DNA from: Pygmaiobacter massiliensis
Lineage (GTDB): Bacteria > Bacillota > Clostridia > Oscillospirales > Ruminococcaceae
Reading direction: 5' to 3'
Assembly: GCF_900199435.1 (NCBI RefSeq)
Contig: NZ_OAML01000002.1
Span: 124,001 to 188,000, forward strand
DNA: 64,000 bases
The notes below the pieces were generated by a model. That model saw only the letters and a program-made list of their open reading frames with translations, did not search any database and was not told the DNA's origin. A program made the position numbers and the translations under genes. This document shows, piece by piece, positions 54,010-63,943 of this stretch (position 1 is its first letter; each line of letters starts with the position of its first letter).

Positions 54010-55038
54010 TTAAAGAATCAGCATGGCATCGCCAAAGCTGTAAAAGCGATATTTCTCTTCTACCGCAGTGCGGTAGGCATCCATAGTATGTTCATATCCT
54101 GCAAATGCTGACACCAGCATGATAAGTGTACTTTCTGGCAGATGGAAGTTTGTGATAAGCCCATCCATGATACCAAACTCATAACCCGGATAGATAAAGA
54201 TATTAGTATCGCCCTGGCAAGCACAAATTTTGCCGTGTGCCTGATATGCGGATTCCAGCGTTCTGCAGCTGGTTGTACCAACTGCAATCACCCGGTTGCC
54301 CGCTGCTTTTGTTTCGTTGATGCGATCCGCTGCCTCTTGTGAAATCGAATACCACTCTGTGTGCATATGATGATGGGTGATGTCGTTTTCTTTCACCGGG
54401 CGGAAAGTGCCCAATCCTACATGAAGTGTTACCTCAACGGTCTGTACGCCCATGTCCCGCAATTTTTGCAAAAGCTCATCCGTAAAGTGCAGACCTGCTG
54501 TAGGGGCTGCGGCACTGCCAAGCTCTTTCGCGTATACCGTCTGATACTGCTCATCGTCCTCTAGCTGTTTTTCAATATAATGAGGCAAAGGTAGACGGCC
54601 AACTTCTTCTAATGCTTCATAAAACGTCTTGCCTGGATGTGAAAAGGAAATGATCTTATTTCCCTCTTCAGTGGTTTCCAGAATTTCAGCAACCAAGATA
54701 CCTTCACCAAAGACGACTCGTGCACCTGTTTTCAATCGCTTTCCGGGTTTTGCAAGGCACTCCCAAACATCGCTGGAACGGGGTTTCAGGATAAGAACTT
54801 CACATGCAGCTCCTGTGCCCTCTTTTACCCCTATAAGCCTTGCAGGAAGTACTTTAGAGTTATTCACCACCAAAAGGTCGCCGGGTTTTAGCAGAGAAGG
54901 CAGCTCGTGAAAGACGCGATGGCTAACTTGTCCGCCGCTACGATCAAGGCACATAAGTCGCGCAGAATCTCGCGGATCTGCCGGCTCCTGTGCGATTCGC
55001 TCTTTCGGTAAATCATAATTAAAATCACTTTTTTGCAT
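54010..55038 (-). CDS. queA: S-adenosylmethionine:tRNA ribosyltransferase-isomerase
   Basis: Forms epoxyqueuosine from preQ1-tRNA using SAM as ribosyl donor. The N-terminus FNYDLPKERIAQEPADPRDSARL and the AAPTAGLHFTDELL block are diagnostic. 342 residues. AAAGG lies 11 bases before ATG 55038. First gene of queA-tgt-yajC. Confidence 0.97.
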   Translation of the reverse strand: MQKSDFNYDLPKERIAQEPADPRDSARLMCLDRSGGQVSHRVFHELPSLLKPGDLLVVNNSKVLPARLIGVKEGTGAACEVLILKPRSSDVWECLAKPGKRLKTGARVVFGEGILVAEILETTEEGNKIISFSHPGKTFYEALEEVGRLPLPHYIEKQLEDDEQYQTVYAKELGSAAAPTAGLHFTDELLQKLRDMGVQTVEVTLHVGLGTFRPVKENDITHHHMHTEWYSISQEAADRINETKAAGNRVIAVGTTSCRTLESAYQAHGKICACQGDTNIFIYPGYEFGIMDGLITNFHLPESTLIMLVSAFAGYEHTMDAYRTAVEEKYRFYSFGDAMLIL

Positions 55039-55147
55039 AGATAAGGAACCTTTCTTTCTTACATCTTGGCGGAGTCGTCAATTGACAACCGAATCGCGTA
55101 ATGATATAGTGATAAGCATATATAAATAAGTAATATACCTTATTGTG

Positions 55148-55238
55148 TTACTGTTTTTCAGTCTAATACATTATATTGCATCCAGGGAGGGTTTTCAAGC
55201 AAAACCCGTGTTTTTCGGCAAAAAGCGTTCGCGCTTTT
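55148..55238 (+). promoter_or_regulatory. asd promoter with attenuator-like leader
   Basis: TTACTG (55148-55153), 17 bases, TTATAT (55171-55176). The short leader has a 7-bp hairpin GGGTTTT/AAAACCC (55189-55207) ending in GTGTTTTT, then a second 7-bp hairpin AAAAGCG-TTCG-CGCTTTT (55221-55238). Too short for a lysine riboswitch. Confidence 0.5.
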
Positions 55239-55266
55239 CATATTGCAAAATAGAGGGAGTGTTCTT

Positions 55267-56283
55267 ATGAAAAATTATCGCATCGCCGTAGTGGGAGCAA
55301 CAGGTATGGTGGGACGTACCTTCATTAAAGTACTGGAAGAGTATAATCTCCCAGTAGCCGAGTATGTGCTTTTTGCTTCTAAGCGCAGTGCAGGCAATAA
55401 GATTGAATTTTTTGGCAAAGACTACGTAATTCAAGAGCTGAACGAAAATAGTTTCGATTCCGGTTTTGATATTGCGTTGTTCTCGGCCGGTGGTAGTGTT
55501 TCTGCAAAATTTGCGCCTATTGCCGCGTCTAAAGGCTGCGTTGTTATCGACAACAGCTCTCAGTGGCGTATGGACCCGACCGTTCCCCTTGTTGTACCCG
55601 AGGTGAACCCGGAAGCATTGAAAGAACACCACAACATTATTGCAAACCCTAACTGCAGCACCATTCAAGCAATGCTGCCGCTGCGTGTATTGCAGAAAAA
55701 GTATGGTATTCGCCGTATTGTCTACTCTACTTATCAGGCTGTTTCCGGTGCAGGCTTAGCTGGATGGAATGACCTTGTCGGCGGAGCGAAGAGTTTTGTC
55801 GAAGGAACGGAATATGAGCTGAAAAAGTTCCCCTTCCCTATCTTCTCTAACTGCATTCCGCATATTGATGTATTCCAGGAAGACGGTTACACCAAAGAAG
55901 AGCATAAAATGATGGATGAGACCCATAAAATATTGGGGGATAATTCTATCCGCATTACAGCAACGACCGTACGTGTTCCCGTACTGAACGGTCATAGTGA
56001 ATCGATCAACGTGGAGCTTGCTTCTGAATATGACCTGGCCACCGTTAAAAAAGAGCTCGCTGAAATGGAAGGCCTTGTTGTGTTGGATGATCCTGCAAAT
56101 AATGTTTACCCGCTGGCCAGCATTTCTTCCGGCAGCAATGACGTGTTTGTAGGCCGCCTGCGCCGCGACGATAGCGTAGAAAACGGCCTTAACATGTGGG
56201 TAGTTGCAGACAACATCCGCAAAGGCGCAGCAGCAAACGCAGTCCAGATTGCGAAGTACATGATCGAACACGAGATGGTCTAA
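55267..56283 (+). CDS. asd: Aspartate-semialdehyde dehydrogenase
   Basis: Makes aspartate semialdehyde for lysine, diaminopimelate, threonine and methionine. NADP-binding GATGMVGRTF, catalytic Cys in IANPNCSTIQ and His in PVLNGHSESI. 338 residues. ATG 55267 with GAGGGAG upstream. dapA follows, so the pair feeds the diaminopimelate branch. Confidence 0.96.
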   Translation: MKNYRIAVVGATGMVGRTFIKVLEEYNLPVAEYVLFASKRSAGNKIEFFGKDYVIQELNENSFDSGFDIALFSAGGSVSAKFAPIAASKGCVVIDNSSQWRMDPTVPLVVPEVNPEALKEHHNIIANPNCSTIQAMLPLRVLQKKYGIRRIVYSTYQAVSGAGLAGWNDLVGGAKSFVEGTEYELKKFPFPIFSNCIPHIDVFQEDGYTKEEHKMMDETHKILGDNSIRITATTVRVPVLNGHSESINVELASEYDLATVKKELAEMEGLVVLDDPANNVYPLASISSGSNDVFVGRLRRDDSVENGLNMWVVADNIRKGAAANAVQIAKYMIEHEMV

Positions 56284-56305
56284 GCTATTTGACTGGAGGT
56301 ATCTG

Positions 56306-57196
56306 ATGAAATCCTGTATTTTCACAGGATCGTGCGTTGCACTTGTAACGCCAATGAACAGGGACCATACAATTAACTTGGACGTACTTGACGAATTAAT
56401 CGATTTTCAGCTTACCGGTGGGACAGATGCCATTTTAGTGTGTGGCACCAGCGGTGAAGCCCCTACACTGAACCAAACCGAGCACATGGCAGTGATCCAC
56501 CGGACGGTAAAAAAAGTAGCCGGTCGGGTCCCTGTCATCGCCGGTACAGGCTCTAACGACACACGGCACGCAATTGAGCAATCACAACAAGCTGAGGCAC
56601 TCGGCGCCGATGCTCTCCTGCTGGTCACACCATATTACAACAAAACCTCACAGGCAGGGCTGATCGAGCATTTCACCGCTATTGCGCAGAATGTCAGCCT
56701 GCCTGTGATTTTGTATAATGTGCCTTCTCGTACCGGCGTGAATATTCAGCCTGAAACCTATGCTGCCCTTTCGGGAGTCCCCAATATCGTAGGCATTAAA
56801 GAAGCAAACGGTAACCTTACCGCAGCTTCTGCCACGAAGCGTCTGTGTGGTGATGAGCTTGCGCTTTACTCTGGCAACGACGCCGAAACGCTACCGATTC
56901 TTTCGCTGGGCGGCAAAGGGGTTATCTCGGTCTTGGCAAACATTATGCCAGCTGAGATGCATGAGCTTTGCAGGTTGTTTTTAGCCGGTGAAACACAGGC
57001 TGCCATTGCCCTGCAAATGAAACTTGATGAAATGATGGGCGCATTGTTTGAAGATGTAAACCCAATGCCCGTAAAGTGGGCACTGGAAAGCATGGGATAT
57101 ACAGTAGGCTGCTGTCGAGGGCCGTTGGTTCTGCCCAATGCTTCCTGCCGGGCACACCTTAAAAAGCTATTGTATGAATTTGAAATGATTAAATAA
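56306..57196 (+). CDS. dapA: 4-hydroxy-tetrahydrodipicolinate synthase
   Basis: Condenses pyruvate with aspartate semialdehyde. Active-site Tyr in LYNVPSRTG and Schiff-base Lys in VGIKEANGN; the GTSGEAPTLN loop is typical. 296 residues. Directly follows asd with GGAGG before ATG. Confidence 0.96.
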   Translation: MKSCIFTGSCVALVTPMNRDHTINLDVLDELIDFQLTGGTDAILVCGTSGEAPTLNQTEHMAVIHRTVKKVAGRVPVIAGTGSNDTRHAIEQSQQAEALGADALLLVTPYYNKTSQAGLIEHFTAIAQNVSLPVILYNVPSRTGVNIQPETYAALSGVPNIVGIKEANGNLTAASATKRLCGDELALYSGNDAETLPILSLGGKGVISVLANIMPAEMHELCRLFLAGETQAAIALQMKLDEMMGALFEDVNPMPVKWALESMGYTVGCCRGPLVLPNASCRAHLKKLLYEFEMIK

Positions 57197-57231
57197 GTGC
57201 AAGGATGGACCAAGGAAAGGATTCAACTGCC

Positions 57232-58407
57232 GTGAAACAAAAAGCTTTAATTTTAGTGTTTTTTGCAGGTTTGCTTCTCACCGCCTGTGCCGCAACACAA
57301 ACGACAAACTCGCAAAGCAATCCGGTATCTCCTTCTTCCAGTGTGGCAATGCCAGAGCCAACGCCAGAGAAAGTAAAGACGGTTCGTTTTTCTGCGAGCG
57401 GAGATAATTTGATTCACGGCAGCATCTATTTGCAGGCGCAGCGGCGTACCCAAGACGGCAGTTACAACTTTGCCCCTCTCTATGCAGAGATTGCCCCGTT
57501 TTTCAAAGGATACGATCTGAATATGATTAATCAGGAAACTCTCGTCAACGACGAGCTGTCTGCCAGCACATACCCCTGCTTTTCGACCCCGGGGGCGCTC
57601 GGTAAGGCGGCGTATGATGCAGGCTTTCGGCTTTTTGCAGGAGCAAATAATCATATCTATGACAAAGGTTCCGTGGGTATTGACGCAACTTTACGCTATT
57701 GGGACAGCATGCCCGAAGACGTACTTTACTTTGGACTCTTTCCGCAAGGTAGCGAAATGGAAATTCCCTGTTACGAAAGCAACGGCATCAACTTTGCCTG
57801 CCTAGCCTATACCGACCACACAAACGGCATACCTCGCCCTTCTAATGCTGCCGCGCATGTGGTATTGACCTCAAATGAAGAGCTGATGGAACAGCAAATC
57901 AAAAAGGCCAAAGAGCTTGCGGACGTTGTTGTCGTATCTGTGCATTGGGGCGTTGAAGACAGTACGCGTGTCACCGAAAAGCAGCGCGAGCTTGCCCAAA
58001 AAATGACGAACTGGGGTGCAGACTTAATTATAGGCACCCACCCACATGTATTGCAGACTGCAGAAACGTTCACCAGTGCAGAAGACGGTAGCACTACACT
58101 TTGTGCCTATTCTCTAGGCAATTTTGTTTCTGCGCAAAGCAAGCCTTTGCAAATGATTGGAGCAGTGCTAACGCTTACCATCACACAAAAAGGTAACGAC
58201 GAAGCAGTGCTCAGTGATATTCAGTTTTATCCTACCGTTACCCATTATAACAAACATTATCAAGATATTTCCGTGCTGCTGCTGCGTGACTATACCGAAG
58301 AGCGAGCCCTACGGCATGGTGTGCGCACAGAGTATCCCGAGTTCAATTTAAACTATATCCAAAATGTCGTAGCGGAGCAGATTCCGCCGGAATATTTAGC
58401 GGCTTAA
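57232..58407 (+). CDS. CapA-family lipoprotein
   Basis: About 391 residues. With GTG 57232 as start the N-terminus is a clean lipoprotein signal ending in the lipobox LLTAC, followed by a Ser/Pro-rich linker and a PGA_cap (calcineurin-like) domain with SGDNLIH, GANNHIYDKG, VVVSVHWG and GTHPHVLQ motifs. Named for poly-gamma-glutamate capsule protein CapA, but stand-alone members have unknown roles. An upstream ATG at 57205 would add nine residues before the signal. Confidence 0.85.
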   Translation: MKQKALILVFFAGLLLTACAATQTTNSQSNPVSPSSSVAMPEPTPEKVKTVRFSASGDNLIHGSIYLQAQRRTQDGSYNFAPLYAEIAPFFKGYDLNMINQETLVNDELSASTYPCFSTPGALGKAAYDAGFRLFAGANNHIYDKGSVGIDATLRYWDSMPEDVLYFGLFPQGSEMEIPCYESNGINFACLAYTDHTNGIPRPSNAAAHVVLTSNEELMEQQIKKAKELADVVVVSVHWGVEDSTRVTEKQRELAQKMTNWGADLIIGTHPHVLQTAETFTSAEDGSTTLCAYSLGNFVSAQSKPLQMIGAVLTLTITQKGNDEAVLSDIQFYPTVTHYNKHYQDISVLLLRDYTEERALRHGVRTEYPEFNLNYIQNVVAEQIPPEYLAA

Positions 58408-58414
58408 ACACAAT

Positions 58415-58455
58415 AAGAGCGGAGTGCTTATTAGAAGCACTCCGCTCTTTATTTA
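58415..58455 (+). terminator. Terminator after the CapA-like gene
   Basis: A perfect 15-bp stem (58415-58429 with 58435-58449) with loop ATTAG and T-rich tail; it also separates the convergent tyrS. Confidence 0.93.
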
Positions 58456-58479
58456 TAATTTTACAGCCATTTCCCTATT

Positions 58480-59706
58480 TTATTTCAGGATGACTTTCTG
58501 ATAAATCTTTTTACCTTTTTTAATTACGATACCAGCAGTCAGTTTTTCTGCACTGACGGTCAGCAGCGGGTTCTCTACCTTCTCACCATCTACAGCAATG
58601 CCACCCTGCTGAACCAAACGACGACCTTCGCCCTTAGAGGGACAAATGCCTGCTGCAACCATTAAATCGAGAATGGCAGCCTGGCCATCGTTCAGCATGT
58701 CTGCTGTAATCTCGGTAGTCGGCATATGCTCGTGATCGGCTGCGCCGCCAAATAAGCCGCGTGCAGTATCCAGAGCTTTCTGTGCGTCCTCTTCACTGTG
58801 CACAAGACGGGTCAGCTCAAAAGCAAGCCGTTCTTTTGCAGCATTGATCTGTTTACCGTCATTCACATCGATTGCTTCAATCTCTGCGAGGTCGATAGAG
58901 GTTAAAAGCTTCATGCAGTTCGTTACATCCTGGTCAGCAATGTTACGCCAGTACTGGAAGAACTCGTAGGGTGAGGTTTTTTCGGGATCTAGCCAAACAG
59001 CACCGCCCACGGTTTTGCCCATTTTAACGCCTTCCTTAGTGGTCAGCAGCGTAAAAGTGAGGCCGTAGACATCTTTACCGGTTACCTTGCGAGTCAGTTC
59101 TACGCCGCCAATGATGTTGGACCACTGGTCGTTACCGCCCAGTTCCATTTTGCAATCCACTGTCTGATTAAGGTGCAGGAAGTCATAGCTCTGCATCAAC
59201 ATATAGTTAAACTCGAGGAAGGTCAAGCCACCTTCAAGACGGCTTTTGTAGCACTCTGCTGAGAGCATACGGTTGACCGAGAAGTGAGTGCCGACCTCAC
59301 GCAGAAAATCGATATAGTTTAAGTTACGCAGCCAGTCACCGTTCTTCAGCATCAGTGCTTTGCCATCCGAAAAATCGATAAACTTGGACATTTGGCGACG
59401 GAAGCATTCTGCGTTGTAGTCAATCTGCTCGGTGGTCATCATTTTACGCATATCGGTTTTGCCGGAAGGATCACCGACCATGGTAGTGCCGGTGCCAAGC
59501 AGCGCAATCGGACGATGGCCTGCATCCTGCAAATGCTTCATAACAACCATCTGCAAGAAGTGACCTACATGCAGGCTATCTGCAGTTGCGTCAAAGCCAA
59601 TATAAAAAGTAACCTTCTCCTTGCCCAGCAGCTCACGAATTGCTTCTGCATCAGTTGCCTGTGCAATCAATCCGCGCTCTTCCAATAAATCGTAAACATT
59701 TCTCAT
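58480..59706 (-). CDS. tyrS: Tyrosyl-tRNA synthetase
   Basis: A class I synthetase. HIGH-type motif HVGH (ADSLHVGHF), KMSKS-type motif KMGKT, and a C-terminal S4 domain ([13 protein letters not shown]). 408 residues. ATG 59706 has GGAG 9 bases upstream; the longer open frame runs back into the T-box. Controlled by a T-box leader. Confidence 0.97.
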   Translation of the reverse strand: MRNVYDLLEERGLIAQATDAEAIRELLGKEKVTFYIGFDATADSLHVGHFLQMVVMKHLQDAGHRPIALLGTGTTMVGDPSGKTDMRKMMTTEQIDYNAECFRRQMSKFIDFSDGKALMLKNGDWLRNLNYIDFLREVGTHFSVNRMLSAECYKSRLEGGLTFLEFNYMLMQSYDFLHLNQTVDCKMELGGNDQWSNIIGGVELTRKVTGKDVYGLTFTLLTTKEGVKMGKTVGGAVWLDPEKTSPYEFFQYWRNIADQDVTNCMKLLTSIDLAEIEAIDVNDGKQINAAKERLAFELTRLVHSEEDAQKALDTARGLFGGAADHEHMPTTEITADMLNDGQAAILDLMVAAGICPSKGEGRRLVQQGGIAVDGEKVENPLLTVSAEKLTAGIVIKKGKKIYQKVILK

Positions 59707-59753
59707 TGTTCTGTTCTCCTTTTCTGTAAAGTATTGTGTGCGGCAGAAAGGAC

Positions 59754-60033
59754 AAAAAACGCCCTCTGCCAAAATAAATTGGCAGAGGGCGAACGATTCG
59801 CGGTACCACCTCTGTTTGTCTGGCGCTCGCGCACCAAGACCTTGGTGTGTTCTTACTCAAAGCGGAATAAGAACAACAAGCTATAACGGGCATACCCGGC
59901 ACGATCTACTGCTGTATTCAATCGGCTGCTCCAAGAGGTATTCACACATGGACGCTTTGGATTCTCACACCGGCCGAATCCTCTCTGTGTCAGCTTTTTC
60001 CACGGTTACTTAGTCTTTTCACTGCATTTGGTA
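59754..60033 (-). promoter_or_regulatory. T-box riboswitch for tyrosine, upstream of tyrS
   Basis: The T-box sequence AGGTGGTACCGCG (59811-59799) is exact. A perfect 10-bp terminator (59790-59781 with 59770-59761) with U6 follows. Upstream is a long stem I with an AGAGAG segment and a GAATAC specifier element whose UAC tyrosine codon is at 59940-59938. Uncharged tRNA-Tyr would pair there and with the T-box bulge, preventing termination. Confidence 0.95.
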
Positions 60034-60039
60034 TATTCG

Positions 60040-60068
60040 AGTATAACATCTTGATTTTGCGATGTCAA
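60040..60068 (-). promoter_or_regulatory. Promoter of the tyrS T-box
   Basis: TTGACA (60068-60063), 17 bases, TATACT (60045-60040). The -35 overlaps the stop codon of recN. Confidence 0.88.
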
Positions 60069-61729
60069 GCTTCTGCCATTTCAAGCATTTCTTTTGCGTT
60101 GGCAAGGGCCAACTCTGTAATCTGGTCTCCAGAAATAATGCGTGCCAGCTCGCTAATGCGAGCATCCGGGCTCAAAGAGTGGATTTCTGTAAATGTACGA
60201 TCACCAGAAACGGACTTTTGAATCAGCAAATGATGGTCTGCCTGCGCGGCGATCTGCGCAGTGTGGGTCACGCAGATGACCTGGTGTCCCCCTGCCGTTT
60301 CTTTCAGCTTTTTGCCGATACGTCCGGCTGCAAGGCCGGAAACACCGGTATCGATTTCGTCATAGATAATCGTTCCGATATGATCGTTATCGGCCATGGC
60401 ACTTTTTATCGCCAGCATAATGCGCGAAAGCTCACCGCCGGAAGCGATTTTCGCAAGCGGCTTAGGTGTTTCCCCTGGGTTGGTAGAAATCAGGAATTCG
60501 ACCACATCGTGTCCGGTGGGGCCAATTTTGGACTCCTGGTAAGCCAGTTCCAGCACAATGCCTGGCATATTCAAAAATCGCAAAGATTCCGTAATCTGCT
60601 CGTTAAATCGAAGGAAGGCATCTTTTCGGTTTTGCGTTAGCGCTTCTGCTTTTTCTTTTGCTTCTGCAAATGCAATTTTACGCTGTGTGCTTAGCTTTTC
60701 GAGCTTTTCTTCTGCAAAGCTGATGGTGTCCAGCTCCTTGCGGGCTTTTTCCCCATAAGCCAGTATCGCAGAAATGGAATCTCCATATTTGCGTTTTAGT
60801 TTATAAATGAGATCCAGCCGCTCTTCAGTCGCATCTAGGTCAGCAGCATCAAAATCAAATTCATCAAGAAGTGATTTAATATTTTCAGCTGCATCTTGTG
60901 CTGCGTAATATACTTCGTTTAATTTCTCGCTGAGCGCTTTATATTCTGCGGAAAGCGGCGTAATCTCTTCAATGCTTTGAACTGCATCGCCCAGAATGTC
61001 TATGCCGCCACGCGTTTCTTCGCCCTGCAATGCACCGTAGGCCATACCCAATGCATCCAAAATTTTTTGCGCGTTACGAATGCGATTTCGCTGTTCCATC
61101 AAAGTTTCTTCTTCGCCATCGGTAAGCGCAGCAGCATCTATTTCATCTACCTCGTAGCGAAGCAATTCCATCCGACGCTGCTTTTCTTCATCATCCATCG
61201 AAAGTGCTTTAATCTGTCGTACAATGTCCCGAAGAACGACGTAAGATGCATAGTAATCTGTACGCAAATTTTCGTTTTGGGCATAGGCGTCCAAAACCGC
61301 AAGGTGTTTTTCCGGACAAAGCAAAACCTGATTATCATGCTGACCGTGAATATTAATCAGGTCAGCCGAAAGTTCCCGCAGCAGAGTGGCCGTTGCTGGG
61401 CGGCCATTGATGCGGCAGGAAGTTTTTCCATCTGTATGAATTTCGCGGTAAAGCAACAGCTCGTCCTCTTCTTCCGCGTATCCGGCGTCGGCAAGCTTTT
61501 TTTGTACGCTTTGTGGCAAATCGGTAAAGCTTGCCCAAATAGCAGCTTTTTCAGCGCCATTGCGCACCAAGTCGCGGCTTGTCCTGTTGCCTAAAATGGC
61601 GTTGATGGAATCAATTAAGATAGATTTGCCCGCACCGGTCTCGCCAGTTAGCGCATTGAGTCCCTGATCAAATCGGACGCATACTTTTTCAATGACCGCA
61701 ACATTTTCTATTGTCAATTCATTGAGCAT
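60065..61729 (-). CDS. recN: DNA repair protein RecN
   Basis: An SMC-like ATPase for double-strand break repair. N-terminal Walker A GETGAGKSILIDS, central coiled coil (about residues 150-370), C-terminal signature IASGGELSRIMLAIK and Walker B TIIYDEIDTGVSG. 554 residues. Last gene of the tlyA-nadK-argR-recN run. Confidence 0.97.
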   Translation of the reverse strand: MLNELTIENVAVIEKVCVRFDQGLNALTGETGAGKSILIDSINAILGNRTSRDLVRNGAEKAAIWASFTDLPQSVQKKLADAGYAEEEDELLLYREIHTDGKTSCRINGRPATATLLRELSADLINIHGQHDNQVLLCPEKHLAVLDAYAQNENLRTDYYASYVVLRDIVRQIKALSMDDEEKQRRMELLRYEVDEIDAAALTDGEEETLMEQRNRIRNAQKILDALGMAYGALQGEETRGGIDILGDAVQSIEEITPLSAEYKALSEKLNEVYYAAQDAAENIKSLLDEFDFDAADLDATEERLDLIYKLKRKYGDSISAILAYGEKARKELDTISFAEEKLEKLSTQRKIAFAEAKEKAEALTQNRKDAFLRFNEQITESLRFLNMPGIVLELAYQESKIGPTGHDVVEFLISTNPGETPKPLAKIASGGELSRIMLAIKSAMADNDHIGTIIYDEIDTGVSGLAAGRIGKKLKETAGGHQVICVTHTAQIAAQADHHLLIQKSVSGDRTFTEIHSLSPDARISELARIISGDQITELALANAKEMLEMAEA

Positions 61730-61742
61730 AAAAAAATCTTCC

Positions 61743-62204
61743 TTATTTCAAGTAGTTTTTAAGGTCGACGATAATTTTGCTGGCAGCCTCTTCGTTGCGC
61801 ATTAAAATAATAAAAGTGTTTTCACCGGCAAGGGTGCCGATGACGTTTTCCCAAGTGACAAGGTCAAACACTTCACAAGCTGCACTTGCCATGCCGCTGT
61901 GGCATTTTACCATAACAATCTGTCCGGCTCCATCAATGCTGAGCACACTGGCACGAAAAATTGTTTCAAACCGGCTGGGCGCCTCTTTGGTATTGTTGTA
62001 GGACGAAACCGTGTAACGATAACTGCCATCCCCTGTAGCGGCTTTTACCAGACGAAGCTGGCGAATGTCGCGAGAAACTGTGGCTTGGGTAACCTCAAAG
62101 CCTGCTGTCTTCAGTTTAGCCAGCAGATCCTCCTGGCGATCGATAGGATACTCTTCGATCAGCTCAAGGATTTTATTGTGACGCAGATTTTTCATTTGTT
62201 TCAT
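61743..62204 (-). CDS. argR: Arginine repressor ArgR
   Basis: A winged-helix N-terminus with the recognition segment TQATVSRDIRQLRLVK and a C-terminal hexamerisation and arginine-binding domain (GTLAGENTFIILMR). 153 residues. ATG 62204 overlaps the nadK stop (ATGA); an ATG three codons later has a better-spaced AAGGG. Confidence 0.95.
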   Translation of the reverse strand: MKQMKNLRHNKILELIEEYPIDRQEDLLAKLKTAGFEVTQATVSRDIRQLRLVKAATGDGSYRYTVSSYNNTKEAPSRFETIFRASVLSIDGAGQIVMVKCHSGMASAACEVFDLVTWENVIGTLAGENTFIILMRNEEAASKIIVDLKNYLK

Positions 62205-63040
62205 CTTCCCTTCAGCTTTTTATCGATCATTTTAAACTGATCGGCTTCACCAAATGTGATAAGCGAAATCACTTCTTTCGCTTGGCTTACGTGTACCTCT
62301 GCATTCGCGGGCAGCCGAATATCATTCGTGCCATCCGTCGAAAAATGAACTGAGCAATTGTCGTTTTCAGAGGTCAAAATTTTAATTTTTCTATCCGGTG
62401 CAAACACCATAGGCGGGGTATGCAAACTATGGGGACAAATTGGGGTAACTACAAACCCTTGACTGCGGGCATCTAAAATTGGCCCGCCAGAAGAAAGCGA
62501 ATAGGCTGTGGAGCCAGTGGGCGTGGCGATAATAATACCATCTCCACGATAGCTGCTCACTTGTGTATTATCGCAAAAAACCTCATATTGTATGGTGTGC
62601 GAAACAAATCCTTTTGCAATTACCACATCGTTCAAAGCGAGGTACTCATTATCGCCCCAGCAAGCTTTTAGCAAAGACCGTTCTTGGGTGAAATACGCGC
62701 CTGTTTTGAGACGATGCAGCTCTTCCAGTTCGTTAGGTTCTACTGTAGCCAAAAAGCCCATACGACCAAGGTTGATGCCCAAGATTGGCCTGCGTATTGC
62801 CCCTGCGCGCGAAACGGCATGCAAAATGGTTCCATCTCCGCCTACCGTTATTACGATATCGCTGCGCTCCAAAGCTTCCTGTTCCGTGTCCAAAAACTCT
62901 GCATAGGGCAGAAATTGTTCCGAAGCATATGACTTTTCAATAAAGCAATGAATCTCATCTTCATGGAGCAATTTCATCGCTTTCACTGCGACAGGAATTG
63001 CCTGTGTCTTTGTGGTATTCACAATAAAACAAACATTCAT
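62201..63040 (-). CDS. nadK: NAD kinase
   Basis: Makes NADP+ from NAD+. Diagnostic VGGDGTILH and NLGRMGFLA blocks, and the GDGIIIATPTGSTAYSLSSGGP motif (quoted as GSTAYSLSSGGP). 279 residues. Between tlyA and argR. Confidence 0.96.
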   Translation of the reverse strand: MNVCFIVNTTKTQAIPVAVKAMKLLHEDEIHCFIEKSYASEQFLPYAEFLDTEQEALERSDIVITVGGDGTILHAVSRAGAIRRPILGINLGRMGFLATVEPNELEELHRLKTGAYFTQERSLLKACWGDNEYLALNDVVIAKGFVSHTIQYEVFCDNTQVSSYRGDGIIIATPTGSTAYSLSSGGPILDARSQGFVVTPICPHSLHTPPMVFAPDRKIKILTSENDNCSVHFSTDGTNDIRLPANAEVHVSQAKEVISLITFGEADQFKMIDKKLKGR

Positions 63041-63067
63041 CGCCAGATCTCCTTCGTTTTGCGGGAG

Positions 63068-63910
63068 TTAATTCTCTATCTCGTTTTTTTGCGCCTTTGC
63101 TTCATCTAAAGCGCCGTGCGCTTTTGCGACAATCTCATCGATTGCCTGATCATCCACCGGAGTGTCCTGAGGATTCTTAGTGACATAGAGCAAAAATTCG
63201 ATGTTGCCTTCCGGTCCTTTAATGGGAGAGAAAGAAAGCCCTGCCGGCGTAAATCCACTTTGCTTTGCAAACTCGATGGCATTTACGATTACCTCACGAT
63301 GGGTAGAAGCTTCGTGAACCACACCTTTTTTGCCAACTTTTTCCCTACCAGCCTCGAATTGCGGTTTTACCAAACACACACCCGATGCATTTGCGCCTGT
63401 AAGTCGTGCCGTTACCGGAAAAATATGTTTTAACGAGATGAAAGAAACGTCCACGCTGAAGAATTCGATTTTATCAGGAACTTTCTCTTCCGTCAAGTAG
63501 CGAACATTGGTGCGCTCCAAGTTTACTACACGCTCGTCGCAGCGCAGCTTCCAAGCCAGCTGGCCATACCCTACATCTACACAATAGACTTTGCAGGCGC
63601 CGTTTTGAAGCATGCAATCTGTAAAACCACCAGTAGAAGCTCCGATGTCCATGCAAACTTTATTTTCTAAGCAAAGCGGAAAACTTGCAAAAGCTTTTTC
63701 AAGCTTTAACCCTCCGCGGCTGACATATTTAATATCCTGCCCGCGCAGCTCAACGGTGTCATGCTCTTTTACCGGCATGCCAGCCTTATCGGCTTTATCG
63801 CCGTTGATATAAACCAGACCCGCCATAATAAGCGCTTTGGCGCGCTCGCGGCTTTGTACCATATTGTGGTCACAAAGATATTGGTCGAGTCTTACGGTGT
63901 TTTGTTTCAT
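63068..63910 (-). CDS. tlyA: TlyA-family rRNA 2'-O-methyltransferase
   Basis: N-terminal S4 domain (RLDQYLCDHNMVQSRERAKALI) and an FtsJ-like methyltransferase domain with SAM motif DIGASTGGFTDCM. 280 residues. Family members methylate cytidines of 16S/23S rRNA; the hemolysin name is historical. Confidence 0.93.
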   Translation of the reverse strand: MKQNTVRLDQYLCDHNMVQSRERAKALIMAGLVYINGDKADKAGMPVKEHDTVELRGQDIKYVSRGGLKLEKAFASFPLCLENKVCMDIGASTGGFTDCMLQNGACKVYCVDVGYGQLAWKLRCDERVVNLERTNVRYLTEEKVPDKIEFFSVDVSFISLKHIFPVTARLTGANASGVCLVKPQFEAGREKVGKKGVVHEASTHREVIVNAIEFAKQSGFTPAGLSFSPIKGPEGNIEFLLYVTKNPQDTPVDDQAIDEIVAKAHGALDEAKAQKNEIEN

Positions 63911-63943
63911 AATGCTAAGAGTCCTTTCTCATTGCCCGCTCGC

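Noticed and set aside
59911-59919. Second GAATAC in the tyrS leader as the specifier
   Set aside because: It lies downstream of the stem I specifier position; the GAATAC ending at 59938 fits the T-box layout better.
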